Source of the DNA: a virus | Strand: one strand, 5' to 3' | IMG/VR virus record: IMGVR_UViG_3300020433_001568 | Span: 1 to 44,674 of that record | Length of the DNA: 44,674 nucleotides | Shown here: positions 1-8,142 of the stretch, one piece after another | Position numbering within the stretch: the first letter of the stretch is position 1 | Layout of the letters: every line of letters starts with the position of its first letter | Position numbers and translations under genes: made by a program | The notes under the pieces: model-generated | Told to the model about the DNA's origin: nothing | Database searches by the model: none | What the model saw: the letters and a program-made list of their open reading frames with translations, nothing else

Positions 1-414
1 GTAGCTGATGAGTCTGACCTTAGTGTTGACGTATCCAGCTTGATGGCTAAGTCCACAAAGGATGAGTCTGATCTTAGTGTTGACATTTCTTCGCTACAAG
101 CTCAGCGCGTAGCAGATGAAAGCACAACCGACACAGACATCTCAAGTCTTCATGCATCAGTCGCTTCTAACGATGTTGTTGCTGTAAGCAGCGCAATTAA
201 TGGAGCCGCAACCCCTCAATCAAGTGCAACAATTTCATTTGGAAGAACATTTGCTTCTACTCCAAAAGTTATTGGATTGATTAAAGGTGGTGCAAACTCT
301 CCAATTATTGCATGCATGTTATCCAACATATCGACAACCGGAGCTACATTCCAATTCTCGGATGATATAACCACCGACGGTGAGTATACATTAGAGATTT
401 TGGCATCAATATAA
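1..414 (+). CDS. Tail fibre/adhesin C-terminal part (5' end outside window)
   Basis: The frame is open from base 1, so the N-terminus lies outside the window and the first internal start-like codon (TTG at 40) is not taken as the start. About 137 residues are visible. The first ~55 are imperfect repeats of about 17-18 residues around DESDLSVDxSSL, typical of coiled-coil fibre shafts. The rest is a compact beta-rich domain (ISFGRTFASTPKVIGL ... SNISTTGATFQFSDDI) ending at the stop. The same type of terminal domain occurs in the opposite-strand gene at 3062-3826, so this is probably a receptor-binding or trimerising tip. A strong terminator follows. Fibre assignment is by composition and architecture; the exact family is unknown. 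Confidence 0.65.
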   Translation, partial: VADESDLSVDVSSLMAKSTKDESDLSVDISSLQAQRVADESTTDTDISSLHASVASNDVVAVSSAINGAATPQSSATISFGRTFASTPKVIGLIKGGANSPIIACMLSNISTTGATFQFSDDITTDGEYTLEILASI

Positions 415-435
415 TCGAGCAAGATCTTTATCTTG

Positions 436-461
436 GGCGACCCTTCGGGGTCGCCTTTTTT
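436..461 (+). terminator. Rho-independent terminator after fibre gene
   Basis: A perfect 8-bp stem GGCGACCC/GGGTCGCC closes a TTCG tetraloop and runs directly into six T. It lies 22 bases after the fibre stop codon and just before the promoter-like motif of the next gene. Confidence 0.93.
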
Positions 462-470
462 GTGTAAAAT
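462..470 (+). promoter_or_regulatory. GTG-TAAAAT promoter motif, ATG 5 bases downstream
   Basis: GTG (462-464) is followed by TAAAAT (465-470), five bases, then ATG at 476. The same spacing recurs before six other genes in the window. There is no recognisable -35 (terminator stem there) and no Shine-Dalgarno. The inferred transcript would be leaderless. Confidence 0.45.
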
Positions 471-475
471 GAAGT

Positions 476-1108
476 ATGAGCGAAGAAAACATATTTGAAA
501 ATCTATTTGATAATTCAAAAGATGAACTGAGCGCATATGCCAAGCCAAACAAGCAAGCTCAACTCAAAAAACAATTTAATAAATTGAAGCATAAAATTCT
601 ATATCTTAATATGGAGCACGAAGAGCTGAATGAAGAGTTCCAGGAAATAAGGCGAGACTTTATTGCAAAAATAATGATTTATTGCCAAAATAATAAAATA
701 CAATCCCCACTTGAATCATCCGAAGAAAAAAGTATCGACAAAAAAGAAAAAAAATCTCCATCAGAAATAAACGATCTTTTCAGACAAGTTGCAATCAAAA
801 CGCACCCAGATAAAAACAAAGATCTACCCCCAGAGGAAATAGAAGAAAGAAAAAAATTATTTAACGAAGCTGTCAAAGGTAAAGATTCTGGAAACTTTGG
901 AAAAATCCTTCAAGCTGCCTTAGAGCTTAATGTTCCTATAAAAACTGTTTCGCCTAGTCTAATAAAACATTTAAGACAAGAAATACAAAAAATGCAAAAA
1001 AACATAAAACAAATCAAAAACGACATTATGTATAAATGGGCAAAATCTGATCAAAAAACAAAACAGCAAATATTTGAATTATTGACAAAAAACTTAAAAC
1101 CCTTATAA
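476..1108 (+). CDS. J-domain (DnaJ-like) protein
   Basis: A 210-residue Lys/Glu-rich protein with an internal J-domain at about residues 97-145. The invariant HPD is at 110-112 inside FRQVAIKTHPDKN, followed by a helix resembling J-domain helix III (KKLFNEAV). Flanking regions (25-70 and 160-205) look like coiled coil. It lacks the Gly/Phe and zinc domains of full DnaJ, so it is a J-domain cofactor that may recruit host DnaK through HPD. Coupling to DnaK is known for the family; the client here is unknown. The start at 476 is chosen because it sits five bases after a -10-like hexamer. With HSP20 and the ClpC-like ATPase it is one of three protein-quality-control genes here. Confidence 0.8.
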   Translation: MSEENIFENLFDNSKDELSAYAKPNKQAQLKKQFNKLKHKILYLNMEHEELNEEFQEIRRDFIAKIMIYCQNNKIQSPLESSEEKSIDKKEKKSPSEINDLFRQVAIKTHPDKNKDLPPEEIEERKKLFNEAVKGKDSGNFGKILQAALELNVPIKTVSPSLIKHLRQEIQKMQKNIKQIKNDIMYKWAKSDQKTKQQIFELLTKNLKPL

Positions 1109-1109
1109 T
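1082..1109 (+). promoter_or_regulatory. Consensus sigma70 promoter for 1130 gene
   Basis: TTGACA (1082-1087), 16-bp spacer, TATAAT (1104-1109): both hexamers match consensus exactly. It overlaps the 3' end of the J-domain gene. The predicted transcription start is near 1116, giving a leader of about 14 bases without Shine-Dalgarno. Confidence 0.75.
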
Positions 1110-1129
1110 ACCTACAACCCCACATAATT

Positions 1130-1321
1130 ATGATCGAATTTTATAATGTAAAGAAAAAAGAAAAAGTTTTAATTGATCCACTTAAGGTTTCAAAAAAAAC
1201 CTATGAAAAAATAACAAAAGCGGGAAAACTATCTATTCGCTACTGTCTTAAAGCTGTAGACGAAGATGGTACAAAGCTGTCTAAATTTTGCGGCAAAACC
1301 GATTTTGATACTATCCAATAA
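1130..1321 (+). CDS. Small conserved-type hypothetical protein
   Basis: 63 residues, basic, starting MIEFYNVKKKEKVLIDPLKV and ending with a KLSKFCGKTDFD segment. There is no signal peptide or membrane segment. I recognise no named domain; short proteins of this style are common in phage genomes but have no assigned function. It has its own perfect consensus promoter, suggesting strong, probably early, expression. It ends convergently with the LamG gene: both stop codons lie inside the 14-bp palindrome ATAAAAATTTTTAT (1318-1331), which may act as a weak two-way terminator. Confidence 0.6.
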   Translation: MIEFYNVKKKEKVLIDPLKVSKKTYEKITKAGKLSIRYCLKAVDEDGTKLSKFCGKTDFDTIQ

Positions 1322-1327
1322 AAATTT

Positions 1328-2908
1328 TTATAAAATATCGTTATAATTGATTCCGTATTTTGCCCCCAGATAATTACCAACTACATTTAAATCTGCATCA
1401 GAAAGCGCTGAGTCAAAGAAAATAATTTCGTAAATATATCCAGTCAAAGTATATGCAGTTGCTGAAGCACCTCCAACCTTAAAGTGATTTTTTTTACCAT
1501 TCCATCCTGGATTACTAAAACTCTCTTCAGTTACAGCAGAACCTCCGTTACCGAATATTTTATATGAATTTTGTGAGCTACTAGTTGTTATAGTTGTAAT
1601 ATGAGGAGCATTGATATTTACACCGTGAGATTTAGCGCTAAGCCTAGCGCCCCTCAAGGTTGACATGTAGCCAATAACACCACCTTGAATTAGTCTTGCG
1701 CCACCTGCGGCTGGAAAAGCTATAGGATCTGCTGAAGAATCTCCATTTGCATCGAATGCAAATATTATAGTAGAATCACCATTGGTGTTCTTAAAACTTG
1801 ACTGCACACCAGATCCTGAAAGAAGATTAGACCCATCAAAGTACAATGCATTTTTACCGTTTATATGTGAAGTTTTAAGAGTAGGAGACAATGCCGTACT
1901 ATGTGCTGCAAGTATATTTCCAACCGCCTTATCTCTCCACGCTAAAATCTTATCATCATTGCTTGATGCCAAACTTCCATCTGCTTTAAATAAATATTCA
2001 GATTCTGGGCAAAAATGAAACGTGGGTGATTCGCTCACAGTATAACTAGAATCTAAAACGTAAGATCCACTTAAAGTACTAATGTTAGGCGCGAAATATT
2101 TTATACTCAAATATTCATGTATAGTATTCCAGTCGGCGTCAGAAATAACCTCATTAAATAGTAAAATTTCAGAAATTTCACCATCAAGTTTGTAAGAAGA
2201 ATTTCCACCACCTATCGACATTACGGAGGTCACACCAAAAGAGTAGCTGCTCACCTGATATTGAGATGCCTTGTTGTAAAATAGCTCGTAACTTGAAGTG
2301 CCTGAATTTACTTTTAACCCAAATATGTTGTTTCCTGATGCTGGTTTTGCAAAGTTTTCAGTCACCGCATTAATTCTGGCGCTTAGAAACGCGCTGCTGT
2401 AATCTGGAGACAATCTATCTCCTCCCGCCTGAGAACCCGTGTCAAATAAGTCGCAAAAAGTGCTATTTGCATGATCGTTGTAGACTGCAATTAAAGTAAC
2501 ATTTTGACTCGAAAACTGACTAAGAACACTTGAGTTTGATAGATAATCATCTATACCATCGAATTGTACAGTTTTATTACCCAGTAGACCCGATGCTCTA
2601 AACACAGGAGCATTAGAGCCAGAACTTGTAAAGTTATATCCATTTCCGCTTTTATCTGCCCAAGAAGTAACTGGATCTCCGTCCGAAAGAGATAACTCAG
2701 AAGCGTCGAGATGTAAAAGAGGTACAGCGCCAAGTCCCACTGATTCTGTTAAATTATATGCAAAAGCGGAGCCAGTTCCATCTGAATGTAATTCAACCCA
2801 TGAGCTGCCATTATAAACAATAAACCTATTTGTGCTTGTTTCGAAGTATGCTTTACCCGCTACTGCGGATCCGGCACCTCTATCTGCGATTGTATCTATA
2901 GTTGCCAT
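1328..2908 (-). CDS. Twin LamG/concanavalin-like tail protein
   Basis: 526 residues with two similar Con A-like (LamG_3-type) jelly-roll units. The first covers about 65-275 (LHLDASELSLSDGDPVTSWA, DKSGNGYNF, VQFDGIDDYL, ending with ISEILLFNEVISDADW). The second covers about 290-520 (AWRDKAVGN, ALYFDGSNLL, IYEIIFFDSALSDADL). The first ~50 residues hold a short module (AGKAYFETSTNRFIVYNGSSWVEL in the protein) also seen in the two upstream genes. LamG units bind glycans in many phage and surface proteins, so a host-recognition or decorating tail protein is likely. It is last in the minus-strand fibre operon, four bases after the 49-residue gene. Family call is firm; role is inferred. Confidence 0.78.
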   Translation of the reverse strand: MATIDTIADRGAGSAVAGKAYFETSTNRFIVYNGSSWVELHSDGTGSAFAYNLTESVGLGAVPLLHLDASELSLSDGDPVTSWADKSGNGYNFTSSGSNAPVFRASGLLGNKTVQFDGIDDYLSNSSVLSQFSSQNVTLIAVYNDHANSTFCDLFDTGSQAGGDRLSPDYSSAFLSARINAVTENFAKPASGNNIFGLKVNSGTSSYELFYNKASQYQVSSYSFGVTSVMSIGGGNSSYKLDGEISEILLFNEVISDADWNTIHEYLSIKYFAPNISTLSGSYVLDSSYTVSESPTFHFCPESEYLFKADGSLASSNDDKILAWRDKAVGNILAAHSTALSPTLKTSHINGKNALYFDGSNLLSGSGVQSSFKNTNGDSTIIFAFDANGDSSADPIAFPAAGGARLIQGGVIGYMSTLRGARLSAKSHGVNINAPHITTITTSSSQNSYKIFGNGGSAVTEESFSNPGWNGKKNHFKVGGASATAYTLTGYIYEIIFFDSALSDADLNVVGNYLGAKYGINYNDIL

Positions 2909-2912
2909 GATA

Positions 2913-3062
2913 TTAACCTACTGCGTCAGGTAAAAAAACCTTCCATTCCGATCCGTTATAAAGAAGGACTGCGTTATCACTTAGTCTTATTACAATATCC
3001 CCAGCTACAGGGGTTAATGCGTCAATTGCTGCTTGATCTGGGTAAATATTTATATCACTCAT
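2913..3062 (-). CDS. 49-residue tail-associated protein
   Basis: A short frame with ATG at 3062 and stop at 2913, giving 49 residues beginning MSDINIYPDQ. Its second half (GDIVIRLSDN, then LLYNGSEWKVFL) is the same short module found at the end of the upstream fibre gene and at the start of the downstream LamG gene. The ATG overlaps the upstream stop (TAATG), implying translational coupling. It may be a free copy of a fibre module or a small fibre/tail adaptor. The frame and coupling are seen directly; the role is inference. Confidence 0.65.
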   Translation of the reverse strand: MSDINIYPDQAAIDALTPVAGDIVIRLSDNAVLLYNGSEWKVFLPDAVG

Positions 3063-3826
3063 TATGCGTCATTATTATAGGTTTGCCATTCTGATCCATC
3101 AAAAATGTAAAGGTCATCAGTATCTGTTCCGTACATTATAGTGCCTGCAGTGTCACCGGACCTCGAACGAATATTGGCCTCGGTATCACCGATAACATTA
3201 AGCGTTGTTGAAGTTGATCCGCCCGGATTTACAGATTGCGAATACTCTCCACTCAAAGCTGATCCATTAAGAAAAAAATCTAAAAATAAATTTTCATCAA
3301 CTATATCATTTGAAAATGAAACATTAAATCCAGTGGTTGACACGTTATACAAAACATGCGAATAAAAAGAAGTCGGGGGTTGCTCTGAGTCGTACGTCAA
3401 ACCAATTACTACATTAGGCTTAGATTCATAATCGCTCAAACCAAAGTCCTGATATTTAATGCATAAATCATTTACTCCAGTTGCCAGTTTAAATCGAGCA
3501 GAAAGAGTGTTAAACTTTCCAGAAACTTGATTTACATTATTCGAAACAAGATTTAAATCCCCCGAAACTTGAGATATGTCATCAGAAACCCCAGATATAT
3601 TTGTGGAGATATTAGAATCAAGAGAATCACCAAGTTTGCGAGTAAAAGCCCAATCAACCTGATTGTTTTCTCCGGTTTTTTCGTAGATGAAATTGGTATC
3701 AGTATCTATATACTCTGAACCAACAACACCTGCAGCCTTGGAACTGCCAGTCGGATGACCAGCATCAAGAATTAATGGCTTTCTTATTCCTAGGTTAGCA
3801 TTAACGAAAGTTTCGAACGCTCCCAT
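3062..3826 (-). CDS. Tail fibre/receptor-binding protein
   Basis: 254 residues in three parts. Residues ~75-110 are coiled-coil repeats (SGVSDDISQVSGDLNLVSNN). Residues ~113-185 are a beta-rich domain (CIKYQDFGLSDYESKPNVVI, LYNVSTTGFNVSFSNDI) that parallels the C-terminus of the plus-strand fibre at 1-414. The end (TIMYGTDTDDLYIFDGSEWQ) carries the short module shared with the next two genes. It begins three bases after the portal stop, so it belongs to the portal operon. Placement directly after portal is unusual for a fibre, but coiled coil plus beta-tip is typical of one. Confidence 0.62.
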   Translation of the reverse strand: MGAFETFVNANLGIRKPLILDAGHPTGSSKAAGVVGSEYIDTDTNFIYEKTGENNQVDWAFTRKLGDSLDSNISTNISGVSDDISQVSGDLNLVSNNVNQVSGKFNTLSARFKLATGVNDLCIKYQDFGLSDYESKPNVVIGLTYDSEQPPTSFYSHVLYNVSTTGFNVSFSNDIVDENLFLDFFLNGSALSGEYSQSVNPGGSTSTTLNVIGDTEANIRSRSGDTAGTIMYGTDTDDLYIFDGSEWQTYNNDA

Positions 3827-3829
3827 TTA

Positions 3830-5809
3830 TTAATCCCTCCTATTACTGTGATATAATAAAGCTGCAGAATATAAATCTAAATCATGTTCTTCAGATATAT
3901 CTCTTATTTCACTATTGATACCTAAATTTAGAACTTGCTCAGGATCTTGTATACATTTTGACATACTTTCTTCCCATAGATTTTCTGCCTCCGATAGTAC
4001 TACAGATTCTATCAACTCAAAAACCATAGACTCTTCAGATTTTTTGAGCTTTTTCTTTCCAAGTCTTTTTCTCATTTGTTTTAAGCCCTGAGTTTTTAAA
4101 TTTTCTGTTGAATAAATTATGTCTTGAATATTTTTTCTAGAATATAATTCTGTAGCGTCGATTTTGTTTTCTTGAGGAATATCACTGGTGCCCACAGGTC
4201 TACCAACTTCTTGTGGTGGAGTTGATTTTGTTTTAGCTCCAGGCTCAATCATTGGAACGCCACCAACAATTGGATTATACATACCCTGTTTTCTCTGTTC
4301 TATATAAGCTTGCTGAGCAGCCTGCATTTCTTCTGGCTTTGGATAAGCCCCCTTCTCCAGGACGTTCATCCCTTGCTCCGGAGTGATAATTCCCAGCTCT
4401 ATCAATCTTGTGGCAACCCTTTGCAATTGAACCTCATCCTTGATATCAGTTTGCTCAAACTTGACTGTAGGATATTTTCTGAATCCCAAATTTTGACATA
4501 TCATTTTTACCTGAGGCTGCAGAAAATCATAAATAAAAGCATTGCGAGATTCTTCAAGTCTTTCTAAAAATATTTTTGCTTTTACCTGAGTATTGCTATA
4601 CCTTTCATCTCCAACAATAACATTTTGCAAGCCTTCCTTTATGTCGTTATTAATTACCTCATATTTAGATGGGCCAACAACTTTACTAATATCAGGTATA
4701 ACAAAGTTTGCTTTTGTTGTATAGTCGCTAACCAAAACCCTACCAACACTTTCATTTTTAAAAAGGTTCTGCATTGCCTCCATGTTCCTTGGGTTGATTC
4801 CCCCTTTATCTGGCTCCGCACCCATCGTAATTAGCAAAATTACATTTTCTATAGTTCTACATATAGCTTGGTCAATTTGCTTTAGCTCTAATTTAAAATT
4901 TATATCATCAAGAACAGGATAACCAAAGGGTATAGCAAAAGGCTCGTAATCTTGTTTTTTGTAAAAAGAATAAACTAAATGACCTGGATCGAGCTTAATT
5001 TTTAAACCATCAGAGTTGTACTGACCTCTCTCGATAGCCTGCTTCGTATCGGGATCTAAAGCCTCGAAAACCTGAATATCATATTCCGTCTTAGGACTCT
5101 TTAGTCTTTCTATATCATATTCTGAAAGTATTTTTTCATACAATCCATTTTCAAATGAAGAACCTTTTTTTGCGACTATATCATATGGATTAAGCATTAT
5201 ATACTTAACAGGAAGCTTTCCCGGTTTCAGAGATAAAGTTGATCCATATATTTTACTTATCTTATCAAAATCTGACTTAGAAAACTGCCCATCAACTCTG
5301 TACATAAAAATATTACCACTTCGATAATACTCTCTAAAATATTGATCTTTAAGATTCCATAAATTAATTCTTTCAAACCACTTATATATAAAATCCTGAG
5401 AATTTTTTGTTCCGCCCTCTAGATATACATTTGAGTTAGCAAACTCAGACATAATATCAATAGCGTTTCTAAAAACGGATATATTAGCATAAGCCTTCTG
5501 ACAAAGCTCTATTGTTTCCCTGACATTTACCCCATCCGATCCATACGTGTAAGGCAAGACACCACTGGCAATATTAGAAAATCTATGTTTTTTTGTGGAT
5601 TTATGTGTTGAGTTTCTTCTTGATGAAAATTCGTCAGAAAGAGACTGGTTTCTGCTATATGTAGAAGCTATAGATTCAGTATAATAAGGCTCTCCCGAAG
5701 AAGAAGGGGTTATATTATTAGACTGAATAATCTTAGAAAGATCCTCTGAACTGTCCTTAGAAAATTTATCCCAATAATCTGATTTTTTTACGTACTTTCT
5801 TTTACCCAT
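3830..5809 (-). CDS. Portal protein
   Basis: 659 residues, within the usual range for tailed-phage portals. The portal-like core runs from about residue 95 to 480, including a stretch in the family style (HLVYSFYKKQDYEPFAIPFG), long helices around ELKQIDQAICRTIENVILL, and the region KYEVINNDIKEGLQNVIVG. The N-terminus is Ser/Lys-rich; the tail after ~500 is Pro/Gln-rich and probably disordered. It forms the dodecameric DNA gate at one capsid vertex. The start is supported by the promoter motif five bases upstream. Oddly, it lies about 29 kb from the capsid genes in this window, separated by the whole replication region. Confidence 0.8.
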   Translation of the reverse strand: MGKRKYVKKSDYWDKFSKDSSEDLSKIIQSNNITPSSSGEPYYTESIASTYSRNQSLSDEFSSRRNSTHKSTKKHRFSNIASGVLPYTYGSDGVNVRETIELCQKAYANISVFRNAIDIMSEFANSNVYLEGGTKNSQDFIYKWFERINLWNLKDQYFREYYRSGNIFMYRVDGQFSKSDFDKISKIYGSTLSLKPGKLPVKYIMLNPYDIVAKKGSSFENGLYEKILSEYDIERLKSPKTEYDIQVFEALDPDTKQAIERGQYNSDGLKIKLDPGHLVYSFYKKQDYEPFAIPFGYPVLDDINFKLELKQIDQAICRTIENVILLITMGAEPDKGGINPRNMEAMQNLFKNESVGRVLVSDYTTKANFVIPDISKVVGPSKYEVINNDIKEGLQNVIVGDERYSNTQVKAKIFLERLEESRNAFIYDFLQPQVKMICQNLGFRKYPTVKFEQTDIKDEVQLQRVATRLIELGIITPEQGMNVLEKGAYPKPEEMQAAQQAYIEQRKQGMYNPIVGGVPMIEPGAKTKSTPPQEVGRPVGTSDIPQENKIDATELYSRKNIQDIIYSTENLKTQGLKQMRKRLGKKKLKKSEESMVFELIESVVLSEAENLWEESMSKCIQDPEQVLNLGINSEIRDISEEHDLDLYSAALLYHSNRRD

Positions 5810-5814
5810 GCATT

Positions 5815-5843
5815 ATGGTACACAAAAGTTAAAGTAAAGTCTA
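5815..5843 (-). promoter_or_regulatory. Portal-operon promoter (leaderless)
   Basis: Read on the minus strand: TAGACT (5843-5838), 17-bp spacer ending in GTG, TACCAT (5820-5815), five bases, then ATG at 5809. The -35 matches TTGACA at four of six positions. The -10 to ATG arrangement (GTG-TACCAT-AATGC-ATG) is nearly identical to that before the gene at 15407. Confidence 0.55.
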
Positions 5844-5877
5844 CCAAAAGTTAAAAGTTAACTTTTGACTTTTGTGT
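5820..5877. promoter_or_regulatory. Inverted-repeat operator region between divergent genes
   Basis: Outer arms ACACAAAAGT (5820-5829) and ACTTTTGTGT (5868-5877) are exact inverted repeats. A 14-bp perfect palindrome AAAAGTTAACTTTT lies at 5853-5866, and AAAAGTTAA occurs three times (from 5824, 5846 and 5853). The region overlaps the portal promoter and lies just upstream of the rightward promoter. It is a plausible binding array for a regulator choosing between leftward structural and rightward replication transcription. Confidence 0.5.
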
Positions 5878-5889
5878 CATTTATAAGTC

Positions 5890-5898
5890 GTGTATATA
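5890..5898 (+). promoter_or_regulatory. GTG-TATATA promoter motif, ATG 5 bases downstream
   Basis: GTG (5890-5892) and TATATA (5893-5898) are followed by five bases and ATG at 5904. It is the rightward partner of the divergent region. There is no Shine-Dalgarno. Confidence 0.45.
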
Positions 5899-5903
5899 TC
5901 TAC

Positions 5904-6080
5904 ATGTCTAAAGAAGAAAGAAAACGGTGCATGGTATCAACTCCACAAGGAAATATAGCAGGAACAATTATAAACGAATATGAAGAGCTTGGCGGCGCAG
6001 AAGATGGAGCTGTTTTTGCTGTAATCGAGCTTGATAATGGTCAAATAATTACAGTCAAAATGACTGAATTAATAGAATAA
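5904..6080 (+). CDS. Small hypothetical protein, possible beta-barrel fold
   Basis: 58 residues starting MSKEERKRCMVSTPQGNIAG and continuing with alternating hydrophobic strands (AVFAVIELDNGQIITVKM). The pattern suggests a small SH3- or OB-like barrel, but I recognise no family. An in-frame upstream start at 5865 is possible, but the -10 motif five bases before 5904 favours this one. It is the first gene of the rightward replication region and is followed within 20 bases by the promoter of the membrane coiled-coil gene. A role in early regulation would be a guess. Confidence 0.55.
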   Translation: MSKEERKRCMVSTPQGNIAGTIINEYEELGGAEDGAVFAVIELDNGQIITVKMTELIE

Positions 6081-6084
6081 TAAG

Positions 6085-6093
6085 GTGTAATAC
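6085..6093 (+). promoter_or_regulatory. GTG-TAATAC promoter motif, ATG 5 bases downstream
   Basis: GTG (6085-6087), TAATAC (6088-6093), five bases, ATG at 6099. The -35 position is weak. No Shine-Dalgarno is present. Confidence 0.42.
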
Positions 6094-6098
6094 TTGAA

Positions 6099-8111
6099 AT
6101 GATTTTTGCAATATTAACACTTATATCCGCGCTAAGTATATCTTGTATAGCTGCATATTTTAGTATTATTGGTCTCGCAACAATATTCCCAGGATCAATT
6201 GCCGCAGTAATTGCTATGGGTTCTGCTCTCGAAGTTGGTAAAATTATAGCCGCAATATGGCTTCATAAAAATTGGAAGTCGGCACCCAAGACAATAAAAG
6301 CTTATTTATTTTCAGCAATTGTTGTCTTAATGGGTATAACAAGCATGGGGATATTTGGATTTCTATCCAAATCCCACATAGAGCACGAGCAAAATAGCGT
6401 AAAAGCACAAGCCTTAGTTCAACAGGTTGAGACTAAAATATCAAGGCAACAAGATTACATTGCAAGACAAAAAGAACTGATAGCTCAAAATGAAGACAAA
6501 AATAAAAACCTTTCAGATAAAAGCGCAGAAAACATAGAGCTAGAGCAAAAGAAAATATCTCAATTAACGGACCAGCTAGCAAAAGATATTTCATTAGACA
6601 ACAAAATGCTCGAACCTATAAATGCTAGAATCAATGAACTGAATCAAGAATTAAATGAAGTAAAAAATCAATCTGGTGGTTTATTTTCCAATAAAAAACA
6701 AAAAATAGAAGACAAGATAGCCGAGCAAGCTACAGAGAGAGAAGAGCTTAAAATTAAAAAACAGCAAATAGAATCAAGAATTTCTAAATATAGAGATGAG
6801 ACATCTTCTATCATTTCAGATATAAGACAAAGAATACAAGAATACCAAACTATAGGATTTGAAAAGCCAGAAGATACAGAATTAAAAATAGAAGAATTAA
6901 ATCAAAACATATCACAAGCTCTAGATATAATTGATAATTTAGAGCGAGAAAAATTTGATCTAGATGATGGCTCTAGACAGCTAGAAGCTGAGGTTGGGCC
7001 AATAAAATATGTGGCAGAATTAATTGCAGATTTTACAGGCATGCAATTCGACATGGGCAAAGCTGTAAGAATAGTAATTATAATATTGATTTTCGTTTTT
7101 GACCCACTAGCTATTCTTTTGGTTCTTGCGGCGCACATTAGTTTATCGAAAAAGTTTCCCAAAGCAATGCAAGATGATGTTGCAGTATTTGAAAAATCGA
7201 CTGAAATTGAGTTAAAAATTAAAGAACTAGACAGGCAACAAGTTGACCTAGAAGAAAGACAAAAAGATATAGACCAAGAAAATAAGATACTTTCACTAAA
7301 GGAAGATCAAGTCCAAAAATATCAAGAAGAAGTTTCCGCAGCGAAAGAAGAGCTCAGGAAAATTAAAATAGAATGCCAGCAAGAAATACTAAAAAAAGAA
7401 GACTCCTCGGTTGTGTCTAAAGAAATTGAAGAGTTAATGAAACAAAAAACGATTGCTGAAAATGACATCAAGCAAATAAAAATTAGTAAAGCCAAACTGC
7501 TAGACAAGGCAGATGAAGCCGCAAAAAACGTTTCCGAAATAAAAGAAATAATGATTTCCCATAAGTCTCAATCAAATGCAATCGACGAATTAAAATCTGA
7601 AATATGCGTGAGCGCCAATGCTTTATCGGAAATAAAAAATCAAGTAACAGCCCTCGAGCAAGAAAAAGAAGATCTTTATATTAAAAATATTAATCTAGAA
7701 AAACAGCTTTTAAATAAGAGTCAAGAAGTTAACATTAATCCAAATACAGAATTAGAGAATAAAATATCCGAACTTACTGTTCAAAAAAATCAATTATTAA
7801 AAGAAAACATTGAAATTAAAAATCAAAAAACATCTATTGTAACTTGCTCTGTACTACCAAGTGGAAGATATCAACTGCAAGTTCCGTGCAAGCACTCTGG
7901 AACTCATTGCTTTGAAAGAGTTAACAACTTCCCTAAAGAAGATATTTTTGAATTTATAGATATTGCAGAAAAGATAGATCTAGCAGATACCGGAAAAAAT
8001 TCTGAGATTAAATCCAGCATATTTGACTCGATGATAAAAAATTTAGTAGATCAACACGTCGACAACAGAACTTACCATAAGATAAAACCTAAATACGAAT
8101 ATAAAGCTTGA
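6099..8111 (+). CDS. Large membrane-anchored coiled-coil protein
   Basis: 670 residues. Hydrophobic segments at about 2-25, 27-55 and 66-90 form an N-terminal membrane module (the third is YLFSAIVVLMGITSMGIFGF). Next come a long coiled coil (95-310), a fourth membrane segment at about 325-350 (IVIIILIFVFDPLAILLVLA) and a second coiled coil (360-590). The C-terminal ~80 residues are compact with several Cys (SVLPSGRYQLQVPCKHSGTH). The layout recalls DUF4407-type proteins and membrane proteins I associate with marine T4-like phages, but no enzyme motif is visible. Its position ahead of recA and the replication genes suggests an early role at the membrane, such as anchoring replication or altering the envelope. 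The topology is read from sequence; the function is unknown. Confidence 0.65.
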   Translation: MIFAILTLISALSISCIAAYFSIIGLATIFPGSIAAVIAMGSALEVGKIIAAIWLHKNWKSAPKTIKAYLFSAIVVLMGITSMGIFGFLSKSHIEHEQNSVKAQALVQQVETKISRQQDYIARQKELIAQNEDKNKNLSDKSAENIELEQKKISQLTDQLAKDISLDNKMLEPINARINELNQELNEVKNQSGGLFSNKKQKIEDKIAEQATEREELKIKKQQIESRISKYRDETSSIISDIRQRIQEYQTIGFEKPEDTELKIEELNQNISQALDIIDNLEREKFDLDDGSRQLEAEVGPIKYVAELIADFTGMQFDMGKAVRIVIIILIFVFDPLAILLVLAAHISLSKKFPKAMQDDVAVFEKSTEIELKIKELDRQQVDLEERQKDIDQENKILSLKEDQVQKYQEEVSAAKEELRKIKIECQQEILKKEDSSVVSKEIEELMKQKTIAENDIKQIKISKAKLLDKADEAAKNVSEIKEIMISHKSQSNAIDELKSEICVSANALSEIKNQVTALEQEKEDLYIKNINLEKQLLNKSQEVNINPNTELENKISELTVQKNQLLKENIEIKNQKTSIVTCSVLPSGRYQLQVPCKHSGTHCFERVNNFPKEDIFEFIDIAEKIDLADTGKNSEIKSSIFDSMIKNLVDQHVDNRTYHKIKPKYEYKA

Positions 8112-8136
8112 CTTTGTATAATTTTTAGTTTATACT
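8108..8136 (+). promoter_or_regulatory. Sigma70-type promoter, leaderless GTG start
   Basis: TTGACT (8108-8113), 17-bp spacer, TATACT (8131-8136), six bases, GTG start at 8143. The -35 overlaps the stop codon of the upstream gene. Predicted transcription start coincides with the GTG. Confidence 0.72.
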
Positions 8137-8142
8137 GATTGA

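Noticed and set aside
1318-1331. Strong terminator between convergent genes
   Set aside because: The palindrome ATAAAAATTTTTAT has no GC pairs or loop and would be a weak hairpin at best.
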